Source: RGIG3009 sp045595845 (lineage in GTDB: Bacteria; Bacillota; Clostridia; Oscillospirales; Acutalibacteraceae). Taken from it: a DNA stretch of 20,894 bases. The stretch covers positions 1 through 20,894 of the forward strand of contig JAZOBF010000024.1 in the NCBI GenBank assembly GCA_045595845.1, written 5' to 3'. Positions 1-7,243 of this stretch are shown piece after piece (the stretch's first letter is position 1; the number at the start of each line of letters is the position of its first letter). The translations under genes were made by a program, and so were the position numbers. The notes beneath the pieces are model-generated. The model had not been told where the DNA came from. It did no database searches and worked only from the letters and a program-made list of their open reading frames with translations.

Positions 1-1
1 C

Positions 2-133
2 GGCTGTACCCTCGCCTACAATTTGGACGGCGGACAAACCGCGCAAATGGCGTTTGACGGTGAGATGGTCAATCAGCCGTACAAAGACGGGCGCGTTGTC
101 AGTGATATTTTGTATATCGGAGAGGTGGAATAA
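2..133 (+). CDS. Phosphodiester glycosidase family protein (NAGPA domain), C-terminal fragment
   Basis: Only the last 43 codons are present; the gene starts left of the window and ends at TAA 131-133. The fragment contains NLDGGQTAQMAFDG followed by a VSDILYIGE-like end. This matches the conserved C-terminal block of the phosphodiester glycosidase (NAGPA/DUF2233) family, where an N-L-D-G-G motif precedes a short 'x-M-x-F-x-G' strand and a final 'VSDxLxI' strand. Family members remove sugars from phosphodiester linkages or act in exopolysaccharide metabolism, and are usually exported in Clostridia. The exact substrate cannot be read from the fragment. The next gene starts two bases after this stop, so the two are probably co-transcribed. 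Confidence 0.75.
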   Translation, partial: GCTLAYNLDGGQTAQMAFDGEMVNQPYKDGRVVSDILYIGEVE

Positions 134-135
134 CC

Positions 136-330
136 GTGAAATACCTGCCCCGTATCCTTGCACATGCGGCGATTATTTTGGTACTGGTACTGGTAACGCT
201 TCTTATATTCGATTATTTTAACCCGTCGATGGATTTTATCAATAACACCATCACGAAGGTTATGCTCGGTGTATTTTGCATCATCAGTTTTTTAAACGCC
301 TTTTTGGTGTTGGTTGCCACCCGTCGCTAA
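136..330 (+). CDS. Small two-helix membrane protein, 64 aa
   Basis: The start is GTG at 136, supported by a GGAGAGGTGG ribosome binding site at 119-128, inside the end of the preceding glycosidase gene. The product is almost entirely membrane: helix 1 about residues 7-28 and helix 2 about residues 42-61, joined by a short polar loop (NPSMDFINNT) and ending in ATRR, which suggests a cytoplasmic C-terminus. I recognise no named family. Position and spacing suggest translational coupling to the phosphodiester glycosidase. It could be a membrane partner of that enzyme or an independent small protein; the sequence does not decide. Confidence 0.7.
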   Translation: MKYLPRILAHAAIILVLVLVTLLIFDYFNPSMDFINNTITKVMLGVFCIISFLNAFLVLVATRR

Positions 331-351
331 GACAACAAACGAGGTGATAGT

Positions 352-1254
352 ATGAACCGTCGTCAATTGGAATATGCCGTGCAGCTCGCTGAAACACGCA
401 GTTTTTCGCAGTTGAGTCACGACCTGCGCATTTCACAACCCGCTTTGAGCAAACAAATCGGTGCCCTCGAACAAGAGCTCGGTGTCAAATTGTTCGACCG
501 CGGTACGAATCCCTTAACGCTCACCCCCGCCGGTGTCTATTTTATAGAAGAAGCCAAGCGCATGGTATACAACGAAGACCAACTCTTTCGCACCATGGGG
601 CAATTCAAATCCGGTGAGGCGGGACGGTTGACCATCGGCGTATCACCGTTTCGGTGTATGTATCGGATGCCGAAGATCGTCAAGGCACTTCGCGAGAGGT
701 TCCCCGGTGTGCAGGTGGTCTTACATGAGGAGGACAGTACAGAGTTGCGTCGCGATGCCGCAGACGGAAAATTCGATTTGGCAATCCTAAATCTGCCGGT
801 AGACGAATCGGTACTGGATATCATACCGCTCGAACCTGAGATATTGGTATTGGTGGTGCCCAATGATTTGGCAGCCTCGTTGCCATCGGTGCAAAACGGC
901 ACATTACGCGAGATCGACTTTGCAGACTGTAAACATTTGCCGTTTGTGGTGGTTGCCAAAGGACAAGAACTGCGGAAACGGTTTGACAATATTTGTATGG
1001 CTTCCCATGTACAACCCATCATCGCCGCCGAGGTGGCGGGCGGTATCGCTTCTGCCTACGCATTGGCATTCGGCGGTGTTGGTGCAACACTCCTCCCTCT
1101 CCCCTTTGTCAATGGGGAATCGTCTTCGCGCAATGTCACCTTGTTCACCATTAAAAACGATACCCAAACGCGCCGTCCGGCGGTAGTAACACGGCGCGGA
1201 CAATATCTTTCTGAATATGCCGAGTATGCTATAGAATTGCTCACAACTACATAA
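352..1254 (+). CDS. LysR family transcriptional regulator
   Basis: The 300-residue product has the standard LysR length and layout. An N-terminal winged helix-turn-helix covers about residues 1-62, with the diagnostic run ISQPALSKQIGALEQELG followed by VKLFDR and LTLTPAG. A linker helix leads into a periplasmic-binding-protein-like effector domain from about residue 90 (GRLTIGVSPFR) to 295. Start ATG 352 has GAGGTGAT at 341-348. Only 21 bases separate it from the preceding small membrane gene, so it may share that transcript. LysR proteins bind DNA as tetramers and respond to a small co-inducer. The target is unclear: the neighbouring permease unit converges on this gene rather than diverging from it, which is not the classic LysR arrangement. 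Confidence 0.93.
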   Translation: MNRRQLEYAVQLAETRSFSQLSHDLRISQPALSKQIGALEQELGVKLFDRGTNPLTLTPAGVYFIEEAKRMVYNEDQLFRTMGQFKSGEAGRLTIGVSPFRCMYRMPKIVKALRERFPGVQVVLHEEDSTELRRDAADGKFDLAILNLPVDESVLDIIPLEPEILVLVVPNDLAASLPSVQNGTLREIDFADCKHLPFVVVAKGQELRKRFDNICMASHVQPIIAAEVAGGIASAYALAFGGVGATLLPLPFVNGESSSRNVTLFTIKNDTQTRRPAVVTRRGQYLSEYAEYAIELLTTT

Positions 1255-1290
1255 AAAACCACTCTGCGTAAGCAGACCGGTTTTTGTTTT
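1254..1290. terminator. Bidirectional rho-independent terminator between converging genes
   Basis: The plus strand reads AAAAACC-A-CTCTGC, loop GTAA, GCAGAC-C-GGTTTTT, then GTTTT. The CTGC/GCAG and AAAAACC/GGTTTTT arms pair, with a small internal mismatch. Both strands end in a T tract after the stem, so the hairpin can serve the LysR gene on the plus strand (stop 1252-1254) and the small membrane gene on the minus strand (stop 1289-1291). Confidence 0.85.
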
Positions 1291-1579
1291 ATTTCTCGGT
1301 TTCTTCGGACCGGGGATCGGCGGTAACATTTTTCACTGACAAAGCTTCCAGTTTGCCGACATACATGGCAAGTAAACCGATAACCAGTGCAACAGAACCT
1401 ACGATGATTACCCACGGATAATATTGTTTGCTTAAAAAGACCGCTATTGTCTCGCCTGTGTCACCGCCGATGATAAGGGCAACGATAAACGGAATCAACG
1501 GGAAAAAACCCGCAAAGAAGGATACAGACATCAAGATACCGTATATCATGTTTAAAATTTTGTAAATCTTTTGACGCAT
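1289..1579 (-). CDS. Small membrane protein downstream of TRAP-like permease, 96 aa
   Basis: Start ATG at 1579 has a strong AAGGAGGGA site upstream, and only 15 bases separate it from the permease stop. The product has a hydrophobic stretch at about residues 12-38, possibly one long helix or a hairpin, and a second at about 55-75. A polar, acidic tail follows (residues 76-96, ending EETEK). I do not recognise a named family. It occupies the place where a DctQ-type small TRAP subunit might be expected, but at 96 residues it is much shorter than a four-helix DctQ (usually about 150-200). It is either a reduced accessory subunit or an unrelated membrane protein. Confidence 0.75.
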   Translation of the reverse strand: MRQKIYKILNMIYGILMSVSFFAGFFPLIPFIVALIIGGDTGETIAVFLSKQYYPWVIIVGSVALVIGLLAMYVGKLEALSVKNVTADPRSEETEK

Positions 1580-1594
1580 TCTGTTCCCTCCTTC

Positions 1595-2956
1595 TTATCG
1601 CAATCCCCAGATGGGAAGCCATTCCAGCATAATGACAACCGATAAAAGATAATGCAGAGTAACCCAAACCGTGCAATTGATCAGGGTGGGTTTGAGTTCC
1701 GACTGTGCAATACCCATACCGGTGTATACGCAAGCACAATACGGCGGGGTAACGCCGTGCATGGCACCGCAAATGCAAGGCAGCATACCCGCCGCGAGCA
1801 TCGGATTGCCTCCGGCAGCCGCCATGACGGCGATGATGATACCGCCGAAAATCTTAACCTGTGTGGAACCGGGTAACAGCATACCGAGGATAGCGGTAAA
1901 CAACGGTAAAACGACAGCCAACACCCAATGCGGTAAATTCATACCGCTGATAAACGCGCCGATCGCCGCTTCCACATTGAGATCGACAAACACATTGCTG
2001 ACAAAATACGCAAACAGCACCAGCGACGCAGTCGGAACGACCTTGTGCATGCCGTCACGAATGTCTTTGCACATAGCGGGCAATGTCATCGTCTTTCTCG
2101 TTTCTTTGCCCGACAGCAGCACACCGACCAGCACAATAAGCGATGGAATAAACAATAACAAGCTGTTGTTAAGAGCCTTGGTACCGTCAACACCGATACG
2201 GGAGATGAAAAACGGCTCAAATTCACTGATCAGCAGGAACGGCACGAACACGATAATCGGTAAAAAGACGGCTTTCCAACCATGTTTTAACGATTGCCGC
2301 AGGCCGGGTAAGTCTTCTTTTTTCATTGGCTCGACTTTATAGTGACGGCACATGAAATACAAGGTGAGAATGCGTTGCAGAATAAACCACAGCGCAATGC
2401 CCCACAACAGCAACCAATACTGAGACATGGTGTATGTATTGGGATACAGGGTATCCAATGCCGCAAACGCAATGGCAATCATACCCGCGGGCGGAATCAT
2501 GTTTCCCATGGTACTGGCATGCGCCTCGACATTCGCGGCAAGATGCGGCGGAAAACCCGAACGGATCATCGCCGGAATGGTGAACACACCGGTGGTCGCC
2601 ACATTGCCGGGACCCGACCCCGACAGTGAACCCATATACGAACTGCCGATAATGGCAACAAAACCCGCACCGCCGCGCAAACGGCCGAAAACAGACAAAA
2701 TGATGGCAATACAATCGTCAATCACGGTGGTTTTGGATAACAACGCCGCCGAAATGATAAACACAAAAATCACATATAAGGTAGACTCCTGCAACGCCTC
2801 CCAAATATAGGTGCCGATATTGCCCCATGTCCCCGTGACCAACACCAGTGCAACGAACGCCACCAGCATGCATTCGTATAAGGGACGCTTGAGAATCGAA
2901 AAACAGACGATTGCCACGGCAAATACAACCGCTAAGTACAACAGTTCAATCGGCAT
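1595..2956 (-). CDS. TRAP transporter large permease (DctM-like) protein
   Basis: This 453-residue polytopic protein with about 11-12 hydrophobic segments belongs to the ion-transporter (IT) superfamily. Residues 105-156 carry the signature of TRAP large permeases: SGSGPGNVATTG, then FTIPAM, and EAHASTMGNMIPP. A second, inverted-repeat-like block near the C-terminus reads GAMHGVTPPYCACVYTG. TRAP large subunits form the sodium-coupled channel that imports carboxylates or related anions delivered by an extracellular binding protein. No binding-protein gene (DctP or TAXI) is present here, and the only partner is the 96-residue protein downstream. ATG 2956 has an AAGGAGGGG site. Transcription most likely starts from the promoter at 3019-3047. 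The substrate is unknown. Confidence 0.82.
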   Translation of the reverse strand: MPIELLYLAVVFAVAIVCFSILKRPLYECMLVAFVALVLVTGTWGNIGTYIWEALQESTLYVIFVFIISAALLSKTTVIDDCIAIILSVFGRLRGGAGFVAIIGSSYMGSLSGSGPGNVATTGVFTIPAMIRSGFPPHLAANVEAHASTMGNMIPPAGMIAIAFAALDTLYPNTYTMSQYWLLLWGIALWFILQRILTLYFMCRHYKVEPMKKEDLPGLRQSLKHGWKAVFLPIIVFVPFLLISEFEPFFISRIGVDGTKALNNSLLLFIPSLIVLVGVLLSGKETRKTMTLPAMCKDIRDGMHKVVPTASLVLFAYFVSNVFVDLNVEAAIGAFISGMNLPHWVLAVVLPLFTAILGMLLPGSTQVKIFGGIIIAVMAAAGGNPMLAAGMLPCICGAMHGVTPPYCACVYTGMGIAQSELKPTLINCTVWVTLHYLLSVVIMLEWLPIWGLR

Positions 2957-3018
2957 AGGAACCCCTCCTTGTCTTTTTGTATTCTTTTTTGATTATGATA
3001 TTTATTCTGTATAGGTTA

Positions 3019-3047
3019 TATATATCACACCGTTTTCCTATTGTCAA
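3019..3047 (-). promoter_or_regulatory. Sigma-70/SigA-type promoter for the permease unit
   Basis: On the minus strand a perfect -35 TTGACA (3042-3047) is followed by a 17-base spacer and TATATA (3019-3024) as the -10. It lies about 60 bases upstream of the permease start codon and immediately after the terminator of the polysaccharide operon. Spacing and hexamers are close to consensus. Confidence 0.8.
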
Positions 3048-3049
3048 GT

Positions 3050-3087
3050 AAAAAAACGGAGAAAAGCAATATGCTTTTCTCCGTTTT
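3050..3087 (-). terminator. Rho-independent terminator of the polysaccharide operon
   Basis: A perfect 15-bp stem (3053-3067 with 3073-3087) and a five-base loop (AATAT on the plus strand) are followed on the minus strand by seven T residues (3056-3050). It begins four bases after the fkp stop codon and ends three bases before the next promoter's -35 box. It marks the 3' end of the long minus-strand operon. Confidence 0.92.
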
Positions 3088-3090
3088 CAG

Positions 3091-5982
3091 TTAAAACACA
3101 AGTTGACTGCGGTAGGCGCGCACGCCGGAATCCGCGAACACATCATCGAGCCGTTTGGCAAGGTCCTCTAATGTGACGCCGTTTTTCATCATCACCTGTA
3201 AGAATCCGCCACCACCTGCACCGCAAATCATTTTACCGTCGATAAGATCGTCGATACTCAAAAAGATTTGATCGATACAAGTGTTGGTGCAACCCGCATC
3301 CAAGCGTTTAGATTGTTCCCAATGGTCGTTGAGCAACGCGGCAAAGCGGTCAATATCGCCGTTTTCCAGCGCCTCGCACATGTCAAGCGCGATACGGGGC
3401 AGGGTTTTGAGCACATCGAGCGCCGTGGGATCCGAGCCGATGTATTTGCCGACCACTTCGCGGAGTAAATTGCGTGCCAAACGGCGTTGGCCTGTGTAAA
3501 TCACCGCAAACCGCTCGCTGAGTTCGCGCTTGGTTTCGGGGCTAAGGTTGAGTGCACGGCAGGTAATCTGTTGTTCCAACGCAGGGTCAGACACGGCGAG
3601 TTTGATACCGCTGATGAGTCCGCCGACCTGATCCTGCCAACCGCCGCCCGTGGACATGAGCTGTTCCATGCACAGTACGCGGTTGATGAGATCGTTTTCG
3701 CCGAGCGGTAACCCCAAAAACTCCGACAAGCCTTTGACGCACGCCGCCGCTAAAATGGAGCTGGTGCCAAGACCGCTGCCTTTGGGAATATTAATCACGC
3801 GGGTATTCATATACAAACCGCCGCCGAGGTTTCGGCACACCTCTTCCATGGAGAGGCCGCCCTCACGCGGGATAACACCGCACGCAATGAGCGCCGCTTT
3901 ATGCAACGCAAAGGACGCATGCGGATCGTTGCAATTACAAAGGGGATCGAGTTCGCAAAACTCGGAATAACTGCCGATGTCGGTGGATGCGAGCACGAAT
4001 TTCGGTTCGGGGAGGCGCTTGAGCGTCACCTCAATGGGCTCATCCCCGTCCAGCAGCAGTGCGGCATTGAGCACCGTGCCGCCGTGTTCCAGACAATGCG
4101 GCGGGGTATCGGTCCAACCGCCGCCCCAGTTGACACGCACCGGCAGACGCGCTACCACTTCGTCCCGCTGAATGGACACCGTCGGATCGTATTGTGCGTT
4201 TTGAATCGCCGCTTTGAGAACGGCATCGCAGATGGTGTCGAAGCACATACCCGCCAACCGTTCGCCGTCAATAAGCTTGGATGCATAATAATAAATGCGA
4301 ATCTTGCGACCGAAAGCGGTAAGGTCGGTTTCATCCAGCAACTCTGCCGCTTGCAACAGATACCGTTCCACCCGTTCCGATACGCCGCTCGGAAACTGTG
4401 CTTGTACCTCGGCACACGGGATACGCGCATCAATCGCTTCCAGAATGGTTTCCGCAATGATTTTGTCGTCCAGTTTATCCTGCCACGGCAGAATAGCGGT
4501 AACATCCGCTAAGTTAAAACTGTCTTTTAGGGACAGCAATTCGCCATCTTGCACACCCGAAAGGGTGGCGGCTACCGCCTCTTCCATGGTCGGGCACACT
4601 TTGAAAAGCGGGGTTTCCCAAAGCGATTGCGACAGCGACTTACCCATCCAACCGGTTTCTTTGGGGTTATCCCCCACCGCGTACATGCGGCAAATATAGC
4701 GGTCATCGGCAAGTTTTAACCCGTGCAACACCGCGCCTGGCGGAACGGTCACATTCCGCAGCGTGACGCCTGATACGACCGCGCCGTCGCCGACGGTGAC
4801 GTTTTCCTGCACGTCGCAGTCTTCGATATACGCGCCGTTGCCGATAACGGCATCGCGGTGAACATAACTGTTATACACCGCGAATGCATCGCCGTGGTAG
4901 TTGCTGTTGGTCACACCGCTCCAACCGAGAAAACGGTAATGCGGCATATCGCTCGTCATCAAGCGAAGAAGTTCGGCGGTGGTACCAAAATGCAGGAACG
5001 CCGCCGGCGAAAAACGCACCAATTTCATAGGAAAACCGTGAAGCGCGTGCCATATTTGCTCACGCGCGACGGTAAGTTCAGGCGAAAAATCGCCTTCGGG
5101 CGTTTCGTTATAAAACGCTTCCAGCGTACTGCCCTTGGCAAGCGGGTACAGGAAATCCGCATAAAACGACAACCGTACCCGGTCATTGACCAATGCCGCA
5201 AATTTGTCAGGCGTATCCACCAGCGAATACAATTTCTCCACCAATTTACCGGAGAAGATGACCGCACCCGTGTCAATATCCACATTGCCGTTTTTGTCTA
5301 CGGCGCCCATGGCGTTTAGCGTTTCTACCGTTTGCTTGTGCAAGAACCGTTCCACATTGCCCTCGCCATTACCAAGGAACACCCCGTGGTTTTTACCGGT
5401 TTCCACTTTTTCTTTGATGGAAAGTGCCGCGGCACCATCCCCGTAAAAATCCAGTTGCAGCGCATTGAACAACAGCAGAACATCACCCGAGCATACCAGC
5501 ATACCGTTCGCAATGCGCGACGGCACGCCCGACATACCGTACATAAATTCATCAAACAAGGTACTGCGTCTGCCGTCGGGCAGAATACGCGGTACAGGTG
5601 AAAAAATCTTGCCGCACGCGGAATACTGCGGGACGCGTTTGCTGTCGCCTCCCGAATGAATACACAAAATCCGTAACCGCTCCAGTGCATCGACACCCTC
5701 ACGCTCGGCGATATACCGCAACACGGCGAGTGTGGCACCACCCGAACCGCACCGTTTTCCATCGGGATCGGGAACCACTGCATAGGTGGTGGAAGACGGC
5801 AACACCTCTGCCGCAAGGCGGTGTTCAATCTGTTCTTCGTATGCTTTCGCTTGCGCCTCGTTGGAGGCGGTCAGCACCACATAATCCCATGTCACCGCAT
5901 CGGGACGTAAAGATGTCGCGTAGGTATCGGCACAATCCAAATACGATTGGCGCAGAAACAAGGTCTTATATTCATTCTGCAT
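3091..5982 (-). CDS. fkp: Bifunctional L-fucokinase / GDP-L-fucose pyrophosphorylase
   Basis: The enzyme salvages free L-fucose by phosphorylating it at C1 with ATP, then joining the phosphate to GTP to give GDP-L-fucose in the cytoplasm. At 963 residues it is close to Bacteroides Fkp (about 950). The N-terminal pyrophosphorylase half (about 1-430, PF07959 type) shows CGSGGAT (78-84) and GGDSKRVPQYSACGK (111-125), then a hexapeptide-like beta-helix stretch near 375-420. The C-terminal GHMP kinase half shows VNWGGGWTDTPP (about 615-627), the ATP loop PKGSGLGTSS (about 731-740) and CGAGGGG (about 918-924). ATG 5982 has an AGAGG site and overlaps the preceding glycosyltransferase by 11 bases, suggesting translational coupling. 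It is the last gene before the terminator. No de novo GDP-fucose genes (gmd/fcl) are present, so fucose probably comes from outside the cell. Confidence 0.92.
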   Translation of the reverse strand: MQNEYKTLFLRQSYLDCADTYATSLRPDAVTWDYVVLTASNEAQAKAYEEQIEHRLAAEVLPSSTTYAVVPDPDGKRCGSGGATLAVLRYIAEREGVDALERLRILCIHSGGDSKRVPQYSACGKIFSPVPRILPDGRRSTLFDEFMYGMSGVPSRIANGMLVCSGDVLLLFNALQLDFYGDGAAALSIKEKVETGKNHGVFLGNGEGNVERFLHKQTVETLNAMGAVDKNGNVDIDTGAVIFSGKLVEKLYSLVDTPDKFAALVNDRVRLSFYADFLYPLAKGSTLEAFYNETPEGDFSPELTVAREQIWHALHGFPMKLVRFSPAAFLHFGTTAELLRLMTSDMPHYRFLGWSGVTNSNYHGDAFAVYNSYVHRDAVIGNGAYIEDCDVQENVTVGDGAVVSGVTLRNVTVPPGAVLHGLKLADDRYICRMYAVGDNPKETGWMGKSLSQSLWETPLFKVCPTMEEAVAATLSGVQDGELLSLKDSFNLADVTAILPWQDKLDDKIIAETILEAIDARIPCAEVQAQFPSGVSERVERYLLQAAELLDETDLTAFGRKIRIYYYASKLIDGERLAGMCFDTICDAVLKAAIQNAQYDPTVSIQRDEVVARLPVRVNWGGGWTDTPPHCLEHGGTVLNAALLLDGDEPIEVTLKRLPEPKFVLASTDIGSYSEFCELDPLCNCNDPHASFALHKAALIACGVIPREGGLSMEEVCRNLGGGLYMNTRVINIPKGSGLGTSSILAAACVKGLSEFLGLPLGENDLINRVLCMEQLMSTGGGWQDQVGGLISGIKLAVSDPALEQQITCRALNLSPETKRELSERFAVIYTGQRRLARNLLREVVGKYIGSDPTALDVLKTLPRIALDMCEALENGDIDRFAALLNDHWEQSKRLDAGCTNTCIDQIFLSIDDLIDGKMICGAGGGGFLQVMMKNGVTLEDLAKRLDDVFADSGVRAYRSQLVF

Positions 5983-7240
5983 GAGAAAAAACCTCTTCTT
6001 TCTCCGTATTTCCTGCCACTTGATTCATCACATTTACCCATTTGTCCGTACCGATGGCACGGGTCAGGTTGTCTTCAATATACCGCCGTCCGTTTTGTCC
6101 CATTTCGGTGCGGGTTTCAGCATCGTCCGCGAGTTGTAACACGGCGGCACGGAACGCATCGGGATCGTTGGCGGGTACGCAAACACCGCAACCGCTTTCC
6201 CCTATAATATCGTCCAATTCGCCGCCCTTGTCAAACGAGGCAAGCACGGGGCGCGACGCCGACATCACGCTCCATGTTTTGCTGGGAACCGAACACTCAC
6301 CCGTTCCCGCTTTGGAAATGATGAGACCGCAATCACCGAGGCTGAATACCTCGGATATTTTCTCATACGGCTGGAACGGAATGAGTGTGACATTCTCCAG
6401 TTGTTCTGTGGCTACACGGGCCTCCACCTGCTTCTTGTACGCACCTTCACCCACAATAATAAACCCTATGTCGGTGCGCTCACGCAGCGATTTTGCCACA
6501 TCCAGTAACATATCCATATTCTGGGACAAGCCAACATTGCCGCTGTAGCACACATAGAATTTCTCGCGGTCCAAGCCGTAAGTATCAAACAGAGTGTTTT
6601 GCTCGCGGGGTACCGACACCACCGCTTGTTCGTCTACCCAGTTACGAATGACGGTTATCTTGTCTTCCGGCACGCCGCGCGACATCACGGTGCGTTTGAA
6701 CCCGTCAGACAATGCCACAATCAAATCGGCATCGCGGTAGGTAATATCTTCAATCTTGCGACCGAGCTTCCAAAGTAATCCGTCCTTTTTGGCGAGCCCC
6801 GCCGTTACCAGCGAATCGGGGAACATATCCTGCAGGTTATACACCACTTTGCAATCGAGCTTTTTCTTGATGCTTTTAAACATGAGTCCGTTGATAGGCG
6901 GTGTGGACCCTATCGCCAGAATATCAATGTCCGTTTCCTTGAGTGCTAAGCGGTACAGCTTCCAAATGCTGAGCGCATACCGAAATGCGCGTTGCAATGG
7001 GTTTTTCCCCTCTCGCATCAGCGGGAAACGATGCACTTTGAGTTTGCCGTCCAGTTCTTCTTCGTACAAACGCTGTTGGTATTCCCGCCGTACCTCCTCC
7101 GAAATCCCGCGCGTCGGGACGGGAGTATACAGCACCATCTCAAAGCCCGCTTCGGCAAACGCTTCGCGCTTGTTTTCACCGAGATACGGGCTGGCGGCTT
7201 TTTCGGGTGTATAGTAGTTTGCCAACATTAAAATTCTCAT
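5972..7240 (-). CDS. Glycosyltransferase family 4, WbuB-like
   Basis: This 422-residue retaining GT-B enzyme should act on the cytoplasmic face of the membrane to add a sugar to the lipid-linked repeat unit. The N-terminus MRILMLANYYTPE, the GSTPPINGL segment (111-119), YNLQDMFPDS (134-143), CYSGNVG (231-237), IVGEG (262-266) and PSKTWSVMSASRPVLA (319-334) match the WbuB branch of GT4. Members of that branch are thought to transfer L-fucosamine-type sugars in O-antigen pathways. ATG 7240 follows a GGAG site and starts three bases after the upstream stop. Its 3' end overlaps fkp by 11 bases, which makes it the best candidate for an L-fucosyltransferase. Donor and acceptor are inferred from context only. 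Confidence 0.87.
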   Translation of the reverse strand: MRILMLANYYTPEKAASPYLGENKREAFAEAGFEMVLYTPVPTRGISEEVRREYQQRLYEEELDGKLKVHRFPLMREGKNPLQRAFRYALSIWKLYRLALKETDIDILAIGSTPPINGLMFKSIKKKLDCKVVYNLQDMFPDSLVTAGLAKKDGLLWKLGRKIEDITYRDADLIVALSDGFKRTVMSRGVPEDKITVIRNWVDEQAVVSVPREQNTLFDTYGLDREKFYVCYSGNVGLSQNMDMLLDVAKSLRERTDIGFIIVGEGAYKKQVEARVATEQLENVTLIPFQPYEKISEVFSLGDCGLIISKAGTGECSVPSKTWSVMSASRPVLASFDKGGELDDIIGESGCGVCVPANDPDAFRAAVLQLADDAETRTEMGQNGRRYIEDNLTRAIGTDKWVNVMNQVAGNTEKEEVFSHAE

Positions 7241-7243
7241 ACA

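Noticed and set aside
1671..2342. Plus-strand open frame (223 codons) opposite the TRAP-like permease
   Set aside because: The Thr/Ser/Pro/Ile-rich composition is the usual antisense image of a membrane protein gene; there is no recognisable domain.
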